DNA of 64,000 nucleotides from Flavobacteriaceae bacterium (GCA_947451525.1 CANFZM010000011.1:1-64000); one strand, 5' to 3'; numbered from the stretch's first letter, positions 22,370-30,701 are shown. Notes: generated from the sequence alone by a model not told the origin. A program made the numbers and translations.

Positions 22370-22695
22370 TGGATCAAAAAACTATAGACGAAGGAAAATC
22401 GGCAGCAATAACCAGTTACATATTAATTGTCGGGGTTTTAATTGCAATATCTATGAATTCTGAAAATAAGAATCCTTTTGCTTCGTTTCACATCCGTCAA
22501 GGATTGGGTTTAACTTTAACCTTCATCACTTTGGGGGTTTCTATAAGTTATTTTGAAAGTATTATGGTTGCCGCTCCAATGTGGATTTTTATTTCGGTAT
22601 TGACAATTTACGGGATTTTTTCTGCTGCTAAAGGTGAAACAATTCCAATGCCGTTATTGGGGAAATGGTTTCAAAAATGGTTTAGTTTTATTTAA
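22369..22695 (+). CDS. Small membrane protein (Tic20/DUF4870-like)
   Basis: A 108-residue membrane protein with about three hydrophobic helices: ITSYILIVGVLIAISMN, FITLGVSISYFESIMV and MWIFISVLTIYGIFSAA. The segment FASFHIRQGLGLTL between helices one and two is the pattern of Tic20/DUF4870-type proteins. No biochemical role is known for the bacterial members. It is translationally coupled (shared A of TAATG) both to the dihydroorotase-like gene before it and the secreted protein after it. Confidence 0.7.
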   Translation: MDQKTIDEGKSAAITSYILIVGVLIAISMNSENKNPFASFHIRQGLGLTLTFITLGVSISYFESIMVAAPMWIFISVLTIYGIFSAAKGETIPMPLLGKWFQKWFSFI

Positions 22696-23330
22696 TGAAA
22701 ATCAAATCTGTCTTACTTTTTATTTCCATATTTATTTTGGTTGGGTTTACAAATTCTTCAACAAAGAAGATGAAATTGGAACAACTAGAAAGTAAATCTA
22801 TTATTGGTGATTTTGATGGAGATAAAAAAGCAGATACTTTAACCGAAATTCATACTTCTGAAGAGGAAAACAATATAATAACTGAAATTCCTTTTATAAA
22901 TGATTATGACAATTTAGTTGATTATTATTTCAAACATTCTATTCGAACCTCATTAAAATCATCAAACAAAAGAATTAAAGATCTCGATTTAGGAACTAGT
23001 TTTGGAGTTTATTGCCTAATAAATATTGGAGATAATAATGGAGATAAAAAAGATGAAATTGCTTTAGTTATTGATTATTGTGATTTTAGCAATCTAAACA
23101 GTTGCAAAATTTATTCTTTATGTAATAATAATTGGAAAATGATCTATCACTTTGCTATTCATGAGGCTGCCTTTGATTATATAGAAGGCGAAAAATTAGA
23201 CCCAAATAAAATAGGAGATTATCTACAAAAGAAAAAAGGAAAATGGTTCTATGCGGATGCATTAGAAGTTTTAAAATCTTATGATACCATAATGAAAATG
23301 AAGCCATTAAAAATAAAAAAATGCAATTAA
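22695..23330 (+). CDS. Secreted hypothetical protein with Asp-rich FG-GAP-like motif
   Basis: A 211-residue protein with N-terminal hydrophobic signal (MKIKSVLLFISIFILVGF). Just after it lies IIGDFDGDKKADTL (about 37-50), a calcium-type DxDxDxxxD loop as in FG-GAP or EF-hand-like repeats, and a second possible loop NIGDNNGDKKDEIAL near 112-126. Two or more cysteine pairs are present. I do not recognise the family. It overlaps the previous stop by one base and the following esterase by 10 bp, so it is part of the 21116-23977 operon. Confidence 0.7.
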   Translation: MKIKSVLLFISIFILVGFTNSSTKKMKLEQLESKSIIGDFDGDKKADTLTEIHTSEEENNIITEIPFINDYDNLVDYYFKHSIRTSLKSSNKRIKDLDLGTSFGVYCLINIGDNNGDKKDEIALVIDYCDFSNLNSCKIYSLCNNNWKMIYHFAIHEAAFDYIEGEKLDPNKIGDYLQKKKGKWFYADALEVLKSYDTIMKMKPLKIKKCN

Positions 23331-23977
23331 CAATGAATTTATCACTACACCATTTAGTTCGTGAGCCTAAAATAAAATTAGAGAAAAATCCTTTATTGCT
23401 ATTATTGCATGGCTATGGCAGCAACGAAGAAGATTTATTTTCTTTTGCATCTGAACTTCCAGAAGAATATTATGTAGTTTCAGTTCGAGCACCTTATGAA
23501 TTGGGCTACGGAAGTTATGCTTGGTATGCTATTAATTTTGATGCCGATGAAAATAAATTTTCCGACATTCCGCAAGCACAAGAATCTAGAGATTTAATTG
23601 CTAATTTTATTGATGAATTGGTGGCGAATTATCCTATAGATGCTACTAAAATAACTTTGATTGGATTTAGTCAAGGTACCATTTTGAGTTATGCTATTGC
23701 ACTTTCTTATCCTGAAAAAATTCAAAGAGTAGTTGCAATGAGTGGCTATTTGAATACGGAAATGGCAACATCTAATTTTGAAAATAATGATTTTAGTCAT
23801 TTAAAAATATTTGCTTCCCATGGCACCGTAGATCAAGTGGTTCCTGTAGATTGGGCAAGAAAAGCCGCACCTGCATTAACAAAACTAGGAATTGAAGTGG
23901 TCTATAAAGAATATCCTATTGGTCATGGCGTAGCCCCACAAAATTTTTATGATTTTAAGAATTGGTTACAGCACTAA
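23321..23977 (+). CDS. Alpha/beta-hydrolase, phospholipase/carboxylesterase family
   Basis: A 218-residue cytoplasmic serine hydrolase close to the YpfH/carboxylesterase group. It shows LLLLLHGYGSNEEDL (oxyanion HG, about 20-34), nucleophile elbow GFSQG near residues 112-116, catalytic Asp in HGTVDQVVP and His in IGHGVAP. It probably cleaves short-chain acyl esters or lysophospholipids. The first ATG (23321) overlaps the previous gene by 10 bp; a second in-frame ATG at 23333 is equally plausible and leaves a 2-bp gap. It closes the operon and is followed by a strong terminator. Confidence 0.87.
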   Translation: MQLTMNLSLHHLVREPKIKLEKNPLLLLLHGYGSNEEDLFSFASELPEEYYVVSVRAPYELGYGSYAWYAINFDADENKFSDIPQAQESRDLIANFIDELVANYPIDATKITLIGFSQGTILSYAIALSYPEKIQRVVAMSGYLNTEMATSNFENNDFSHLKIFASHGTVDQVVPVDWARKAAPALTKLGIEVVYKEYPIGHGVAPQNFYDFKNWLQH

Positions 23978-24016
23978 AAAAATAGTCTCCTAATTATAAT
24001 TAGGAGACTATTTTTT
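23976..24016. terminator. Bidirectional terminator
   Basis: AAAAAATAGTCTCCTAATTA and its reverse complement form a near-continuous 20-bp stem with A and T outer runs, between convergent genes. Confidence 0.9.
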
Positions 24017-24031
24017 CATAACAATTTGTAA

Positions 24032-24514
24032 TTATTCCTGACCATCTGGATTATCCGATCCAGAAACTTTATTTCCTATTTCGCCATCGCCAGAAAAAAC
24101 AATTACTCCCGCTTTTTTAAGTTCATAACCATTGTGGGCAATTAATTGGTAATCGTTGTAAATCCAAGATTTGGTTTGACCACTTTTAGTTGCAATGAAA
24201 GATTTTTCGTCTGGTAAAAATATTTCAGCCTTATCTGCATTTTCATTAAACAATACATAAGTACACAAAGTTTCATCTTCGGTAGTAGCATTATCCGTTG
24301 GATTTAATTGAATTCCTGTAAAGGCTTTAACACATTCCTGATTTAGTTTAGACCAAGTATATCCAGCCGAAGCCAAACATCCATTTTTATCCTTATCAAC
24401 ATCCACTATTGTAGAGTCTTTATGAGGAACGCTTGCAACTTCTGGAGTAATATCGTTTTGTTTGCAAGAAATCATTATCGAAATCATTGCAAACAGTAGT
24501 AGTAGGTTTTTCAT
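24032..24514 (-). CDS. Lipoprotein of unknown function
   Basis: A 160-residue lipoprotein (MKNLLLLFAMISIMISCKQ, lipobox MISC). The mature protein starts with a disordered linker, then GCLASAGYTWSKLNQECVKAF at about residues 45-65, with two cysteines placed to form a disulfide, followed by a compact beta-rich domain (CTYVLFNENADKAEIFLPD; GYELKKAGVIVF). This Cys-Trp-Cys segment recurs in small Bacteroidota lipoproteins as I recall, but no function is attached. It ends with an acidic Gly/Ser tail. It lies 38 bp downstream of the next minus-strand gene. Confidence 0.72.
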   Translation of the reverse strand: MKNLLLLFAMISIMISCKQNDITPEVASVPHKDSTIVDVDKDKNGCLASAGYTWSKLNQECVKAFTGIQLNPTDNATTEDETLCTYVLFNENADKAEIFLPDEKSFIATKSGQTKSWIYNDYQLIAHNGYELKKAGVIVFSGDGEIGNKVSGSDNPDGQE

Positions 24515-24552
24515 AAATTTTAAAATTTTATTGGGATTAAAATTTTATTCTG

Positions 24553-25044
24553 TTAATATTCTTGTTTTGGATAAATAAAAGTATCCATTATTTGAAAGGT
24601 TATTTTTCCGTCTTTTTCAACAAAATATTTCAAAACTACATCTCCCCAATATTGGCCATCACTATAATCAGCAATAATCCAACGGTGATTTAGTATTTTT
24701 ATTTTATTGATAATGAATTTTTGTTCGCCAAGTTTTTCTTGTCCAGTATAAATATTTCCTTTCGGATTGTCATTAAACGCTAGAAGTGCTTCTTTTATTT
24801 GAGGCATTAATTTTTGCACATTGTAATCGGCAAAATATTCTTTGGCAAAATCATTATATTCTAACGAAAAGTGATCGGCATCTGCTAATTTATTGGAGAT
24901 TCCAGTAATGCTATCTTTCAAATATTTTAGTTCACTTTCGTTCTTTTTCTTTTCGAACGCAAGTGCTTTACTAAAGTACATATACGTAAAAGCAGCGACT
25001 AAAGCCGTTACTATAAATAAGTACAGATATAATTGTCTTTTCAT
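24553..25044 (-). CDS. Single-pass membrane protein, hypothetical
   Basis: A 163-residue protein with an uncleaved-looking N-terminal helix (LYLYLFIVTALVAAFTYMYF, about 5-24), a short coiled-coil-like stretch (FEKKKNESELKYLKDSI) and a periplasmic mixed alpha/beta domain ending in YWGDVVLKYFVEKDGKITFQIMDTFIY. The C-terminal domain has an NTF2-like feel but I cannot confirm it. It starts one base after the stop region of the MBL hydrolase gene (1-bp gap), so the two are co-expressed. Confidence 0.68.
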   Translation of the reverse strand: MKRQLYLYLFIVTALVAAFTYMYFSKALAFEKKKNESELKYLKDSITGISNKLADADHFSLEYNDFAKEYFADYNVQKLMPQIKEALLAFNDNPKGNIYTGQEKLGEQKFIINKIKILNHRWIIADYSDGQYWGDVVLKYFVEKDGKITFQIMDTFIYPKQEY

Positions 25045-25045
25045 T

Positions 25046-25810
25046 TTAAATAGATATTTCTAAGTTATCGTAAGCCAAAAAAACATTTGGAGGCAACTTT
25101 TTTTGTACTTCATCATGAAAGCCTAACAAATGGCTAATATGGGTTAAGTAGGTTTTTTTGGGTTGCACCAAAGTTACAAAATCTAAAGCATCTTGCAAAC
25201 TAAAGTGCGAATGGTGCGGCTCTTCTCTTAAAGCATTAATAACCAACACCTCTACCCCTTTAATCTTTTCTATTTCATCGGCTTCAATGGTTTTAACATC
25301 GGTTAAATAGGCAAACTTATCTATTCTGTAGCCAAAAACTTGAAGATTGGCATGAAAAGCATTTATAGGAATTACCTTCAAATTCCCAACCTTAAATGGA
25401 ACGTTATTTAGAACTTCTATTGCATCTACTGAAGGTGCACCAGGATATCTGTTTTCTGTTTCAAAAATATAATCAAAGCGTTTCTTTAGATTTTCAATAA
25501 CCCTTGAATGCGCATATATTGGAATTTTTCCTTGTTTAAAATTGAATGGTCGTATATCATCAATACCAGCAGTGTGATCGGCATGTTCGTGAGTAAACAA
25601 AATGGCATCTACTTTTTTACATTTAGAAGAAAGCATTTGCTGGCGAAAATCGGGACCACAATCAATAACGATAGAAGTATCTTTGGTGTGTATCCATACA
25701 GAAACCCGCAAGCGCTTGTCTTTGGGGTTGTCACTAAGACAAACAGAGTGATTACTTCCTATTACGGGAATACCTTGAGATGTGCCAGTTCCTAAAAAAT
25801 ATACCTTCAT
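25046..25810 (-). CDS. MBL-fold metallohydrolase (PhnP/RNase Z-like)
   Basis: A 254-residue metallo-beta-lactamase-fold enzyme. The start MKVYFLGTGTSQGIPVIG and the zinc motif HEHADH (74-79, HxHxDH) identify it; further ligands are His in NAFHAN near residue 173 and His in LTHISH near 222-225. The GTSQG(I/V)P opening is typical of PhnP-like phosphodiesterases that cut cyclic ribose phosphates or nucleotides, and of RNase Z relatives. No phosphonate genes are near, so a general phosphodiesterase role is more likely. It is first in a minus-strand operon with the next two genes. Confidence 0.86.
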   Translation of the reverse strand: MKVYFLGTGTSQGIPVIGSNHSVCLSDNPKDKRLRVSVWIHTKDTSIVIDCGPDFRQQMLSSKCKKVDAILFTHEHADHTAGIDDIRPFNFKQGKIPIYAHSRVIENLKKRFDYIFETENRYPGAPSVDAIEVLNNVPFKVGNLKVIPINAFHANLQVFGYRIDKFAYLTDVKTIEADEIEKIKGVEVLVINALREEPHHSHFSLQDALDFVTLVQPKKTYLTHISHLLGFHDEVQKKLPPNVFLAYDNLEISI

Positions 25811-25865
25811 TATTTATGAATTTGGATAGGTAAATTGTTAAAATTAATGGTTACTTAATTTATTA

Positions 25866-25873
25866 CAAAAATA
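25866..25873 (-). promoter_or_regulatory. -7 box of MBL hydrolase operon
   Basis: CAAAAATA reads TATTTTTG on the minus strand, about 55 bases before the ATG at 25810; one of a divergent promoter pair. Confidence 0.5.
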
Positions 25874-25908
25874 GCATTAATTATCCTTTTATAAAGCACC
25901 AATTTTAC

Positions 25909-25916
25909 TAACTTTG
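25909..25916 (+). promoter_or_regulatory. -7 box of the 490-aa conserved gene
   Basis: TAACTTTG matches TAnnTTTG, 13 bases before the first ATG (25929). The second ATG, four codons or fewer later (MIMGNFG), may be the true start. Confidence 0.65.
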
Positions 25917-25928
25917 CAAGGTATATAA

Positions 25929-27401
25929 ATGATTATGGGAAATTTTGGATTAGACATAAAATTAAAAGGAGATAAAGTAATAGAGCAAATTCCGTCTATT
26001 AAAGATAAAGCGTTACGAATTAATTTGAACGAAAATATCTATGGGACTTTTGCTGAAATTGGCGCCGGACAAGAAACGGTTCGTCATTTTTTTAGATCTG
26101 GAGGTTCCTCAGGAACTATCGCTAAAGCAATGTCGGCTTATGATAAAGACTTTAGTGATGCAATTTATGGTATTGAAGAAGACGGCCGTTATGTAACGGA
26201 AAGTCGTCTAACCAAAATGCTTTCTCACGAAGTAGATTTGATTGAAAAAAGATTAGACAGAACAAAACATCCTAATAAAATGTTTTTTAGTTATGCCAAT
26301 ACCGTTGCAACCATTGACTTTGCCAAACAATTTAAAGGACACGGTTGGGTTGGAATAAAATATCAAATTGAACCTGATGAAGATTATAATGAAATTATTC
26401 TTCACATAAGATTTAAAGAAACAGATGCACGATTACAACAAGAGACTCTTGGAATTCTTGGAGTTAACTTAATTTATGGTGCATTTTACAAATACAACGA
26501 CCCTAAAAAACTGCTAAGATATCTTTACGATCACTTAGAGAAAGACCAATTAGAGATTGATACTATCAATTTTTCTGGTCCTCGTTTTGCAAATGTTGAT
26601 AATAGATTGATGAGTTTACAGTTGGTAAAAAACGGCATGACTGATGCCGTGATGTTTAGCCCAGATGGACACAACATCTTGCCTGCTGCTGTTTTATACA
26701 AAAAAAATATCTTGGCTCTAAGAGGAAGTTTCCGTCCGGTTACGAAAGTAAATATGGACATGTTGGACCGTTCTTTGGAGATGTTTGTAAAAGAGAATAA
26801 AGTTGAAAAAGAAAATACCTTTGTAATATTTGAAATAACACTATCCAACTTACGTTCAGAAGGTGAAATTGACGAACGTGATTTTATGGATCGTGCCGAA
26901 TTACTTTGCTCTCTTGGGCAAACCGTAATGATTTCAAATTTTCAAGAATATTATAAAGTTGTAGAATATTTCTCTAGCTATACCAAAGCCCGTATGGGGT
27001 TGGTAATGGGAGTAAATAATTTAGTGGATATTTTTGACGAGAAATACTACCGTCATTTAAGTGGTGGAATATTGGAAGCGTTTGGAAAATTATTCTATCG
27101 CGATTTGAAAGTTTACCTGTATCCAATGATAGAAGATGGCGAAATAATTACTTCACAGAACTTAAAAGTACATCCTCGTATGAAAGAGTTATATAAATTC
27201 TTTGCTTACAATGGTAAAGTAATTGATGTAACCGAATATGACGAAGAAAATTTAAAAATATTCTCTAGAGAAGTCCTAAAAATGATTACCAAAGGAATTC
27301 CAGGATGGGAAAGATTATTACCTAAAGGAACTGCCGAGTTAATTAAACAACACCGATTGTTTGGCTACGACCCTAATAGGGTTTTAGAAGAAGCAAAATA
27401 A
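25929..27401 (+). CDS. Conserved 490-residue protein of unknown function
   Basis: A soluble protein with no signal peptide or TM helix. I recall close relatives throughout Flavobacteriia under unreliable names, but I cannot name a domain. Strong landmarks are LNENIYGTFAEIGAGQETVRHFFRSGG split across residues 34-60, GTIAKAMSAYDKDFSDAIYG near 62-81, TIDFAKQFKGHGWVGIKYQ near 130-148 and GVNNLVDIFDEKYYRHLSGGILEAFGKLFYRDLKVYLYP near 359-397. The EIGAGQETVRHFF segment recalls a nucleotide- or SAM-binding glycine loop, but this is only an impression. Monocistronic, with a promoter and a terminator of its own. Confidence 0.72.
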   Translation: MIMGNFGLDIKLKGDKVIEQIPSIKDKALRINLNENIYGTFAEIGAGQETVRHFFRSGGSSGTIAKAMSAYDKDFSDAIYGIEEDGRYVTESRLTKMLSHEVDLIEKRLDRTKHPNKMFFSYANTVATIDFAKQFKGHGWVGIKYQIEPDEDYNEIILHIRFKETDARLQQETLGILGVNLIYGAFYKYNDPKKLLRYLYDHLEKDQLEIDTINFSGPRFANVDNRLMSLQLVKNGMTDAVMFSPDGHNILPAAVLYKKNILALRGSFRPVTKVNMDMLDRSLEMFVKENKVEKENTFVIFEITLSNLRSEGEIDERDFMDRAELLCSLGQTVMISNFQEYYKVVEYFSSYTKARMGLVMGVNNLVDIFDEKYYRHLSGGILEAFGKLFYRDLKVYLYPMIEDGEIITSQNLKVHPRMKELYKFFAYNGKVIDVTEYDEENLKIFSREVLKMITKGIPGWERLLPKGTAELIKQHRLFGYDPNRVLEEAK

Positions 27402-27412
27402 ATAATATATCT

Positions 27413-27440
27413 AATCCTCAATTTCAATTGGGGATTCTTT
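27413..27440 (+). terminator. Terminator after the 490-aa gene
   Basis: AATCCTCAATT pairs with AATTGGGGATT (one G-U) around a 2-nt centre, then a T-rich tail. Confidence 0.7.
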
Positions 27441-27783
27441 GTTTTAAATTCCATATTATTGGTTTAAACATCAATAAAATCATGATTAACAAAGCCTCTT
27501 CGAAAGGAAAAATAATTTTGTTTTTATTCTTTTAACAAAAAAAAATAGCATTAAAATCATTATTTTTTTTGGCTAATTGATTTTTTTTATCTATATTTAA
27601 TACATGCTTAATAACGTAACTCCCCAAAACGTTATTTGATTTGTTCAGAATTTCGTGAAGTCCCAATTGTAAATCGAATTTGAACCCTTATTTTATTTTT
27701 ACCTACTAAAAGATTAATTATTTATTTCAGGAATGATCTCTGGAAATATTATTTTTTTTAATCAAACAAGTTAAAAGTTTAGT
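27441..27783. other. Gene-free AT-rich stretch before the AraC gene
   Basis: About 340 bp hold no supportable gene on either strand. One dyad, AATAACGT ... ACGTTATT at 27610-27636, could be an operator or a small hairpin. No TAnnTTTG box was found close to the AraC start. The long AT-rich leader suggests regulatory input to the AraC gene, but nothing more can be read. Confidence 0.5.
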
Positions 27784-28350
27784 ATGAAAATACACATTAA
27801 AAACATGGTGTCTCTTCGTTGTAAAATAGTAGTTAAAGACACCTTAAGTTCTTTAAAAATCCCATATAGTTGTGTTAATTTAGGAGAGGTAAGTATTATA
27901 GAAAATGATATATTTGAGACAAAAAGAGAGGAATTAAAAAAAATCCTTAAGAGATATGGATTAGAATTGATGGATGAAAAAAAATCTACAATAGTGGAGA
28001 GAATCAAGAATATAATTGTAGAAATGGTTCATTATTCTGAGGAACTTCCAAGAATAAAAATATCCATTTATCTAAGTAAAAAACTAAATCACAATTATAC
28101 TTACTTATCTAATTTATTTAAAGAAGTAACCGGTATTACAATTCAGCATTATATTGTTCTACATAAAATTGAAAAGGCTAAAGAACTTATTCTGTATGAT
28201 GAACTTACCCTAAATGAAATCACACATTTATTACATTATAGTAGTGTAGCACATTTGTCAAGTCAATTTAAACAAATAACCGGTTTAACACCAACTCATT
28301 TTAAAAATATAAAAAAATATAAAAAAAGAATTATGTTGGACAAATTATAA
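27784..28350 (+). CDS. AraC-family transcriptional regulator (short form)
   Basis: A 188-residue protein. Residues about 1-65 form a small N-terminal domain (MVSLRCKIVVKDTLSSLKIP; VNLGEVSIIEN) seen in short flavobacterial AraC proteins, with no cupin. Residues about 80-180 are the AraC DNA-binding domain with two helix-turn-helices: SKKLNHNYTYLSNLFKEVTG ITIQ and TLNEITHLLHYSSVAHLSSQFKQ, closing with TGLTPTHFK. The target genes are unknown; no divergent partner exists. It is preceded by a long AT-rich gap and followed by a hairpin shared with the convergent bcp gene. Confidence 0.88.
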   Translation: MKIHIKNMVSLRCKIVVKDTLSSLKIPYSCVNLGEVSIIENDIFETKREELKKILKRYGLELMDEKKSTIVERIKNIIVEMVHYSEELPRIKISIYLSKKLNHNYTYLSNLFKEVTGITIQHYIVLHKIEKAKELILYDELTLNEITHLLHYSSVAHLSSQFKQITGLTPTHFKNIKKYKKRIMLDKL

Positions 28351-28357
28351 TAAAACT

Positions 28358-28397
28358 CATTGGGTGTATTTAATAAAAAAAATAATTACACCCAATG
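28358..28397. terminator. Bidirectional hairpin between AraC gene and bcp
   Basis: CATTGGGTGTA (28358-28368) pairs with TACACCCAATG (28387-28397) around an 18-nt A/T loop. Confidence 0.7.
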
Positions 28398-28409
28398 GGA
28401 TTAATAAGA

Positions 28410-28868
28410 CTAATTACTTCCAAGTATTTGTGCCGTATGTGCCTTGGTTTTCACATCTGAAATAACCTCTTCAATAACACCTTTTTCATCAATTACAAAA
28501 GTGGTTCTATGAATGCCATCGTATTCTTTACCCATAAATTTTTTAGGACCCCAAACTCCAAATGCTTGAATTACCGATTTATCTTCATCTGCAATTAACG
28601 GAAACGGAAAATTGTATTTCTCTTTAAATTTAAATTGTGCTTTTTCAGCATCAGCACTCACTCCTAATAAAGCATAATTACTAGCTTGAAAACGGTCAAA
28701 GTTATCTCTTAAATCACAAGCTTCGGCGGTACAACCTGGCGTATTTGCTTTTGGATAGAAAAAAACTACTAATTTTTTTCCTTTATAATCTCCTAAAGAA
28801 TGTAGAATTCCATCTTGATCTTTTCCAGAAAAATCAGGTGCTTTATCTCCTTTTATTAATGTTGTCAT
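28410..28868 (-). CDS. bcp: Thiol peroxidase, Bcp/PrxQ type
   Basis: A 152-residue peroxiredoxin of normal Bcp length. APDFSGKDQDG opens the thioredoxin fold. The peroxidatic cysteine is in YPKANTPGCTAEACDLRD near residues 38-55, and a second cysteine five residues later (CTAEAC) is the usual resolving Cys of the atypical two-Cys Bcp subgroup. GVWGPKKFMGKEYDGIHRTTFVID near residues 108-131 is also family-typical. It reduces H2O2 and alkyl hydroperoxides using thioredoxin. Cytoplasmic, monocistronic. Confidence 0.93.
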   Translation of the reverse strand: MTTLIKGDKAPDFSGKDQDGILHSLGDYKGKKLVVFFYPKANTPGCTAEACDLRDNFDRFQASNYALLGVSADAEKAQFKFKEKYNFPFPLIADEDKSVIQAFGVWGPKKFMGKEYDGIHRTTFVIDEKGVIEEVISDVKTKAHTAQILGSN

Positions 28869-28929
28869 AATAGTAATGTTATATTTTATATTAAATCCTA
28901 TTTTTTGATTTTGTTATTGACATTGAATT

Positions 28930-28937
28930 TACCTTTG
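28930..28937 (+). promoter_or_regulatory. -7 box of nth
   Basis: TACCTTTG matches TAnnTTTG, giving a leader of about 43-45 bases to the ATG at 28986. Confidence 0.55.
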
Positions 28938-28985
28938 CTATTGTCCTTGAAATTGACTTATTTTACATCTCAAATTCAAATGTAA

Positions 28986-29645
28986 ATGAACAAAAAAGAA
29001 CGCGGAACATTTGTTATAAATACGTTAAAAGAATTATACCCAACAATTCCTATACCATTAGAGCATAAAGATGCTTATACCTTATTGATTGCAGTACTAC
29101 TTTCGGCACAATGCACAGATGTTCGGGTAAATCAAATTACTCCTTTGTTATTTGCCAAAGCAGATAATCCGTGGGATATGATAAAAATGAGTGTGGAAGA
29201 AATAAAGGAAATCATTCGACCTTGTGGTTTATCACCAATGAAATCAAAAGGAATCCATGGTTTATCGCATATATTATTAGATAAATATAATGGTGAAGTT
29301 CCACAAAGTTTTGAAGCACTTGAAGCGCTTCCTGCAGTTGGACATAAAACAGCAAGCGTGGTTATGAGTCAAGCGTTTGGAGTTCCTGCTTTTCCTGTGG
29401 ACACCCACATCCACAGATTAATGTACCGATGGAATTTAAGTAATGGTAAAAATGTAGTGCAAACCGAAAAAGATGCCAAAGCACTTTTCCCTAGAGAATT
29501 ATGGAACGACTTGCATTTGCAGATTATTTGGTACGGACGAGAATATTCTCCTGCTCGTGGTTGGGATATAGAAAAAGATATCATCACCAAAACTATTGGA
29601 AGAAAATTAGTTTTAAAAGAATACGAAAAAAAAATATCCCGATAA
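28986..29645 (+). CDS. nth: Endonuclease III-type DNA glycosylase without the Fe-S cluster motif
   Basis: A 219-residue HhH-GPD glycosylase. The hairpin LPAVGHKTASVV holds catalytic Lys121, and Asp139 lies in PVDTHIHRL. Both active-site residues of bifunctional endonuclease III are therefore present, predicting removal of oxidised pyrimidines plus AP-lyase cutting. The usual C-terminal C-x6-C-x2-C-x5-C iron-sulfur loop is missing: the region WYGREYSPARGWDIEKDII has no cysteine at all. The length is otherwise normal. Fe-S-less forms are known among HhH glycosylases, so this is a variant, not necessarily a defect. Confidence 0.88.
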   Translation: MNKKERGTFVINTLKELYPTIPIPLEHKDAYTLLIAVLLSAQCTDVRVNQITPLLFAKADNPWDMIKMSVEEIKEIIRPCGLSPMKSKGIHGLSHILLDKYNGEVPQSFEALEALPAVGHKTASVVMSQAFGVPAFPVDTHIHRLMYRWNLSNGKNVVQTEKDAKALFPRELWNDLHLQIIWYGREYSPARGWDIEKDIITKTIGRKLVLKEYEKKISR

Positions 29646-29662
29646 ATCTATCGGGACATTAG

Positions 29663-29806
29663 TTAATTAGCAATGATTTCGAAGTTCTTGTTACCAATTT
29701 TAATAATATTCAAAGCCTTTGAATAATTAAGAATAAAACTAATTGTTTCTTTTTTAGGTAACATTTTGGTGTTTGCTAATGCTTTTTTAGAGTAAAGTTT
29801 TGCCAT
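29663..29806 (-). CDS. 47-aa conserved-looking small protein next to the ECF sigma gene
   Basis: A short ORF starting ATG at 29806 and ending TAA at 29663. It reads MAKLYSKKALANTKMLPKKE, then a helix TISFILNYSKALNIIKIGN and the end KNFEIIAN. It is basic, lacks a signal peptide and shares nothing with the opposite strand. It lies 50 bp downstream of the sigma-factor gene in the same direction, so it may be co-transcribed. From memory similar small proteins sit here in other flavobacteria. Function unknown; it could modulate the sigma factor, which is conjecture. Confidence 0.6.
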   Translation of the reverse strand: MAKLYSKKALANTKMLPKKETISFILNYSKALNIIKIGNKNFEIIAN

Positions 29807-29856
29807 AGATAAATTTATATTATATATCTATAACGATTTAGCAAATGAAATATTGT

Positions 29857-30441
29857 TTAATTAGTTAAAATAATTTTATTTTTTTCAATAATTTTTCTCA
29901 AGTTCATTAATGCGTAACGCATTCTCCCCAAGGCAGTATTGATACTAACCCCTGTTAACTCAGCAATTTCATTGAAACTTAGGTCTTGATAAATACGCAT
30001 CATTAGTACTTCCTTTTGGTCATCAGGAAGTTCTAGAATGATTTTTTGTAAATCTTGTTCAATAGCATCCGTGATAATTCTGCTTTCAATATTCATTGAA
30101 TTATCTCTAAGTACAGAAAAAACAGAAAACTCCTCGGTTTCACGAAGCATTGGCATTTTTTTGTTTTTTCGAAAATGATCAACAATTAGGTTATGGGAAA
30201 TACGCATTACCCATGGTAGGAATTTTCCTTCTTCATTATAAGAATTAGATTTCAAAGTTTTAATTACTTTGATAAAAGTATCTTGAAAAATATCATCAGC
30301 AACATCACGATCTGGCATTTTGGAATATATAAATCCATAAATTTTAGACTGATGTTTTTTAATTAATATAGACAAAGCGTTCTCGTCGCCATCTATATAA
30401 TTCTTTACCAATAAAGCATCTGGGATTTGAATAGTAGCCAT
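29857..30441 (-). CDS. ECF RNA polymerase sigma factor
   Basis: A 194-residue sigma-70 family ECF factor. Region 2 spans about 20-90 (YGFIYSKMPDRDVADDIFQDTFIKVIKTL, then KFLPWVMRISHNLIVDHFRKNKK). Region 4 spans about 130-185, with LPDDQKEVLMMRIYQDLSFNEIAELTGVSINTALGRMRYALMNL. It has no anti-sigma gene beside it; only the 47-aa ORF at 29663-29806 follows. This type of stand-alone sigma factor is widespread in Flavobacteriia and may be constitutive. Its regulon is not visible here. Confidence 0.92.
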   Translation of the reverse strand: MATIQIPDALLVKNYIDGDENALSILIKKHQSKIYGFIYSKMPDRDVADDIFQDTFIKVIKTLKSNSYNEEGKFLPWVMRISHNLIVDHFRKNKKMPMLRETEEFSVFSVLRDNSMNIESRIITDAIEQDLQKIILELPDDQKEVLMMRIYQDLSFNEIAELTGVSINTALGRMRYALMNLRKIIEKNKIILTN

Positions 30442-30643
30442 AAAATTACCTTTTAGTGTTGTGTTAAAAAATCTAAATATTTTTTCTAAAAGTAATTTTA
30501 TTCGATAGGCGACTGTTAATTTTGATTAAACTATAGCCAAATATAACTTAATAATTTCTTAATATGCAAATGCAAAATGAAAATTTAACACTTTTTGCAC
30601 AATAAGTTTTAAAAAAATAAAAATAAATTTGATTACTACGTTA

Positions 30644-30679
30644 AAAAAAATGTGTGAAAAACATAGTCTTCACACACTT
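30644..30679 (-). terminator. Terminator at the end of the glucan operon
   Basis: Read on the minus strand, GTGTGTGAA pairs with TTCACACA across a 10-nt loop and is followed by eight T residues (30643-30650). It closes the 40211-30702 operon. Confidence 0.85.
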
Positions 30680-30701
30680 TATATAAAATAATTTTTATGT
30701 T

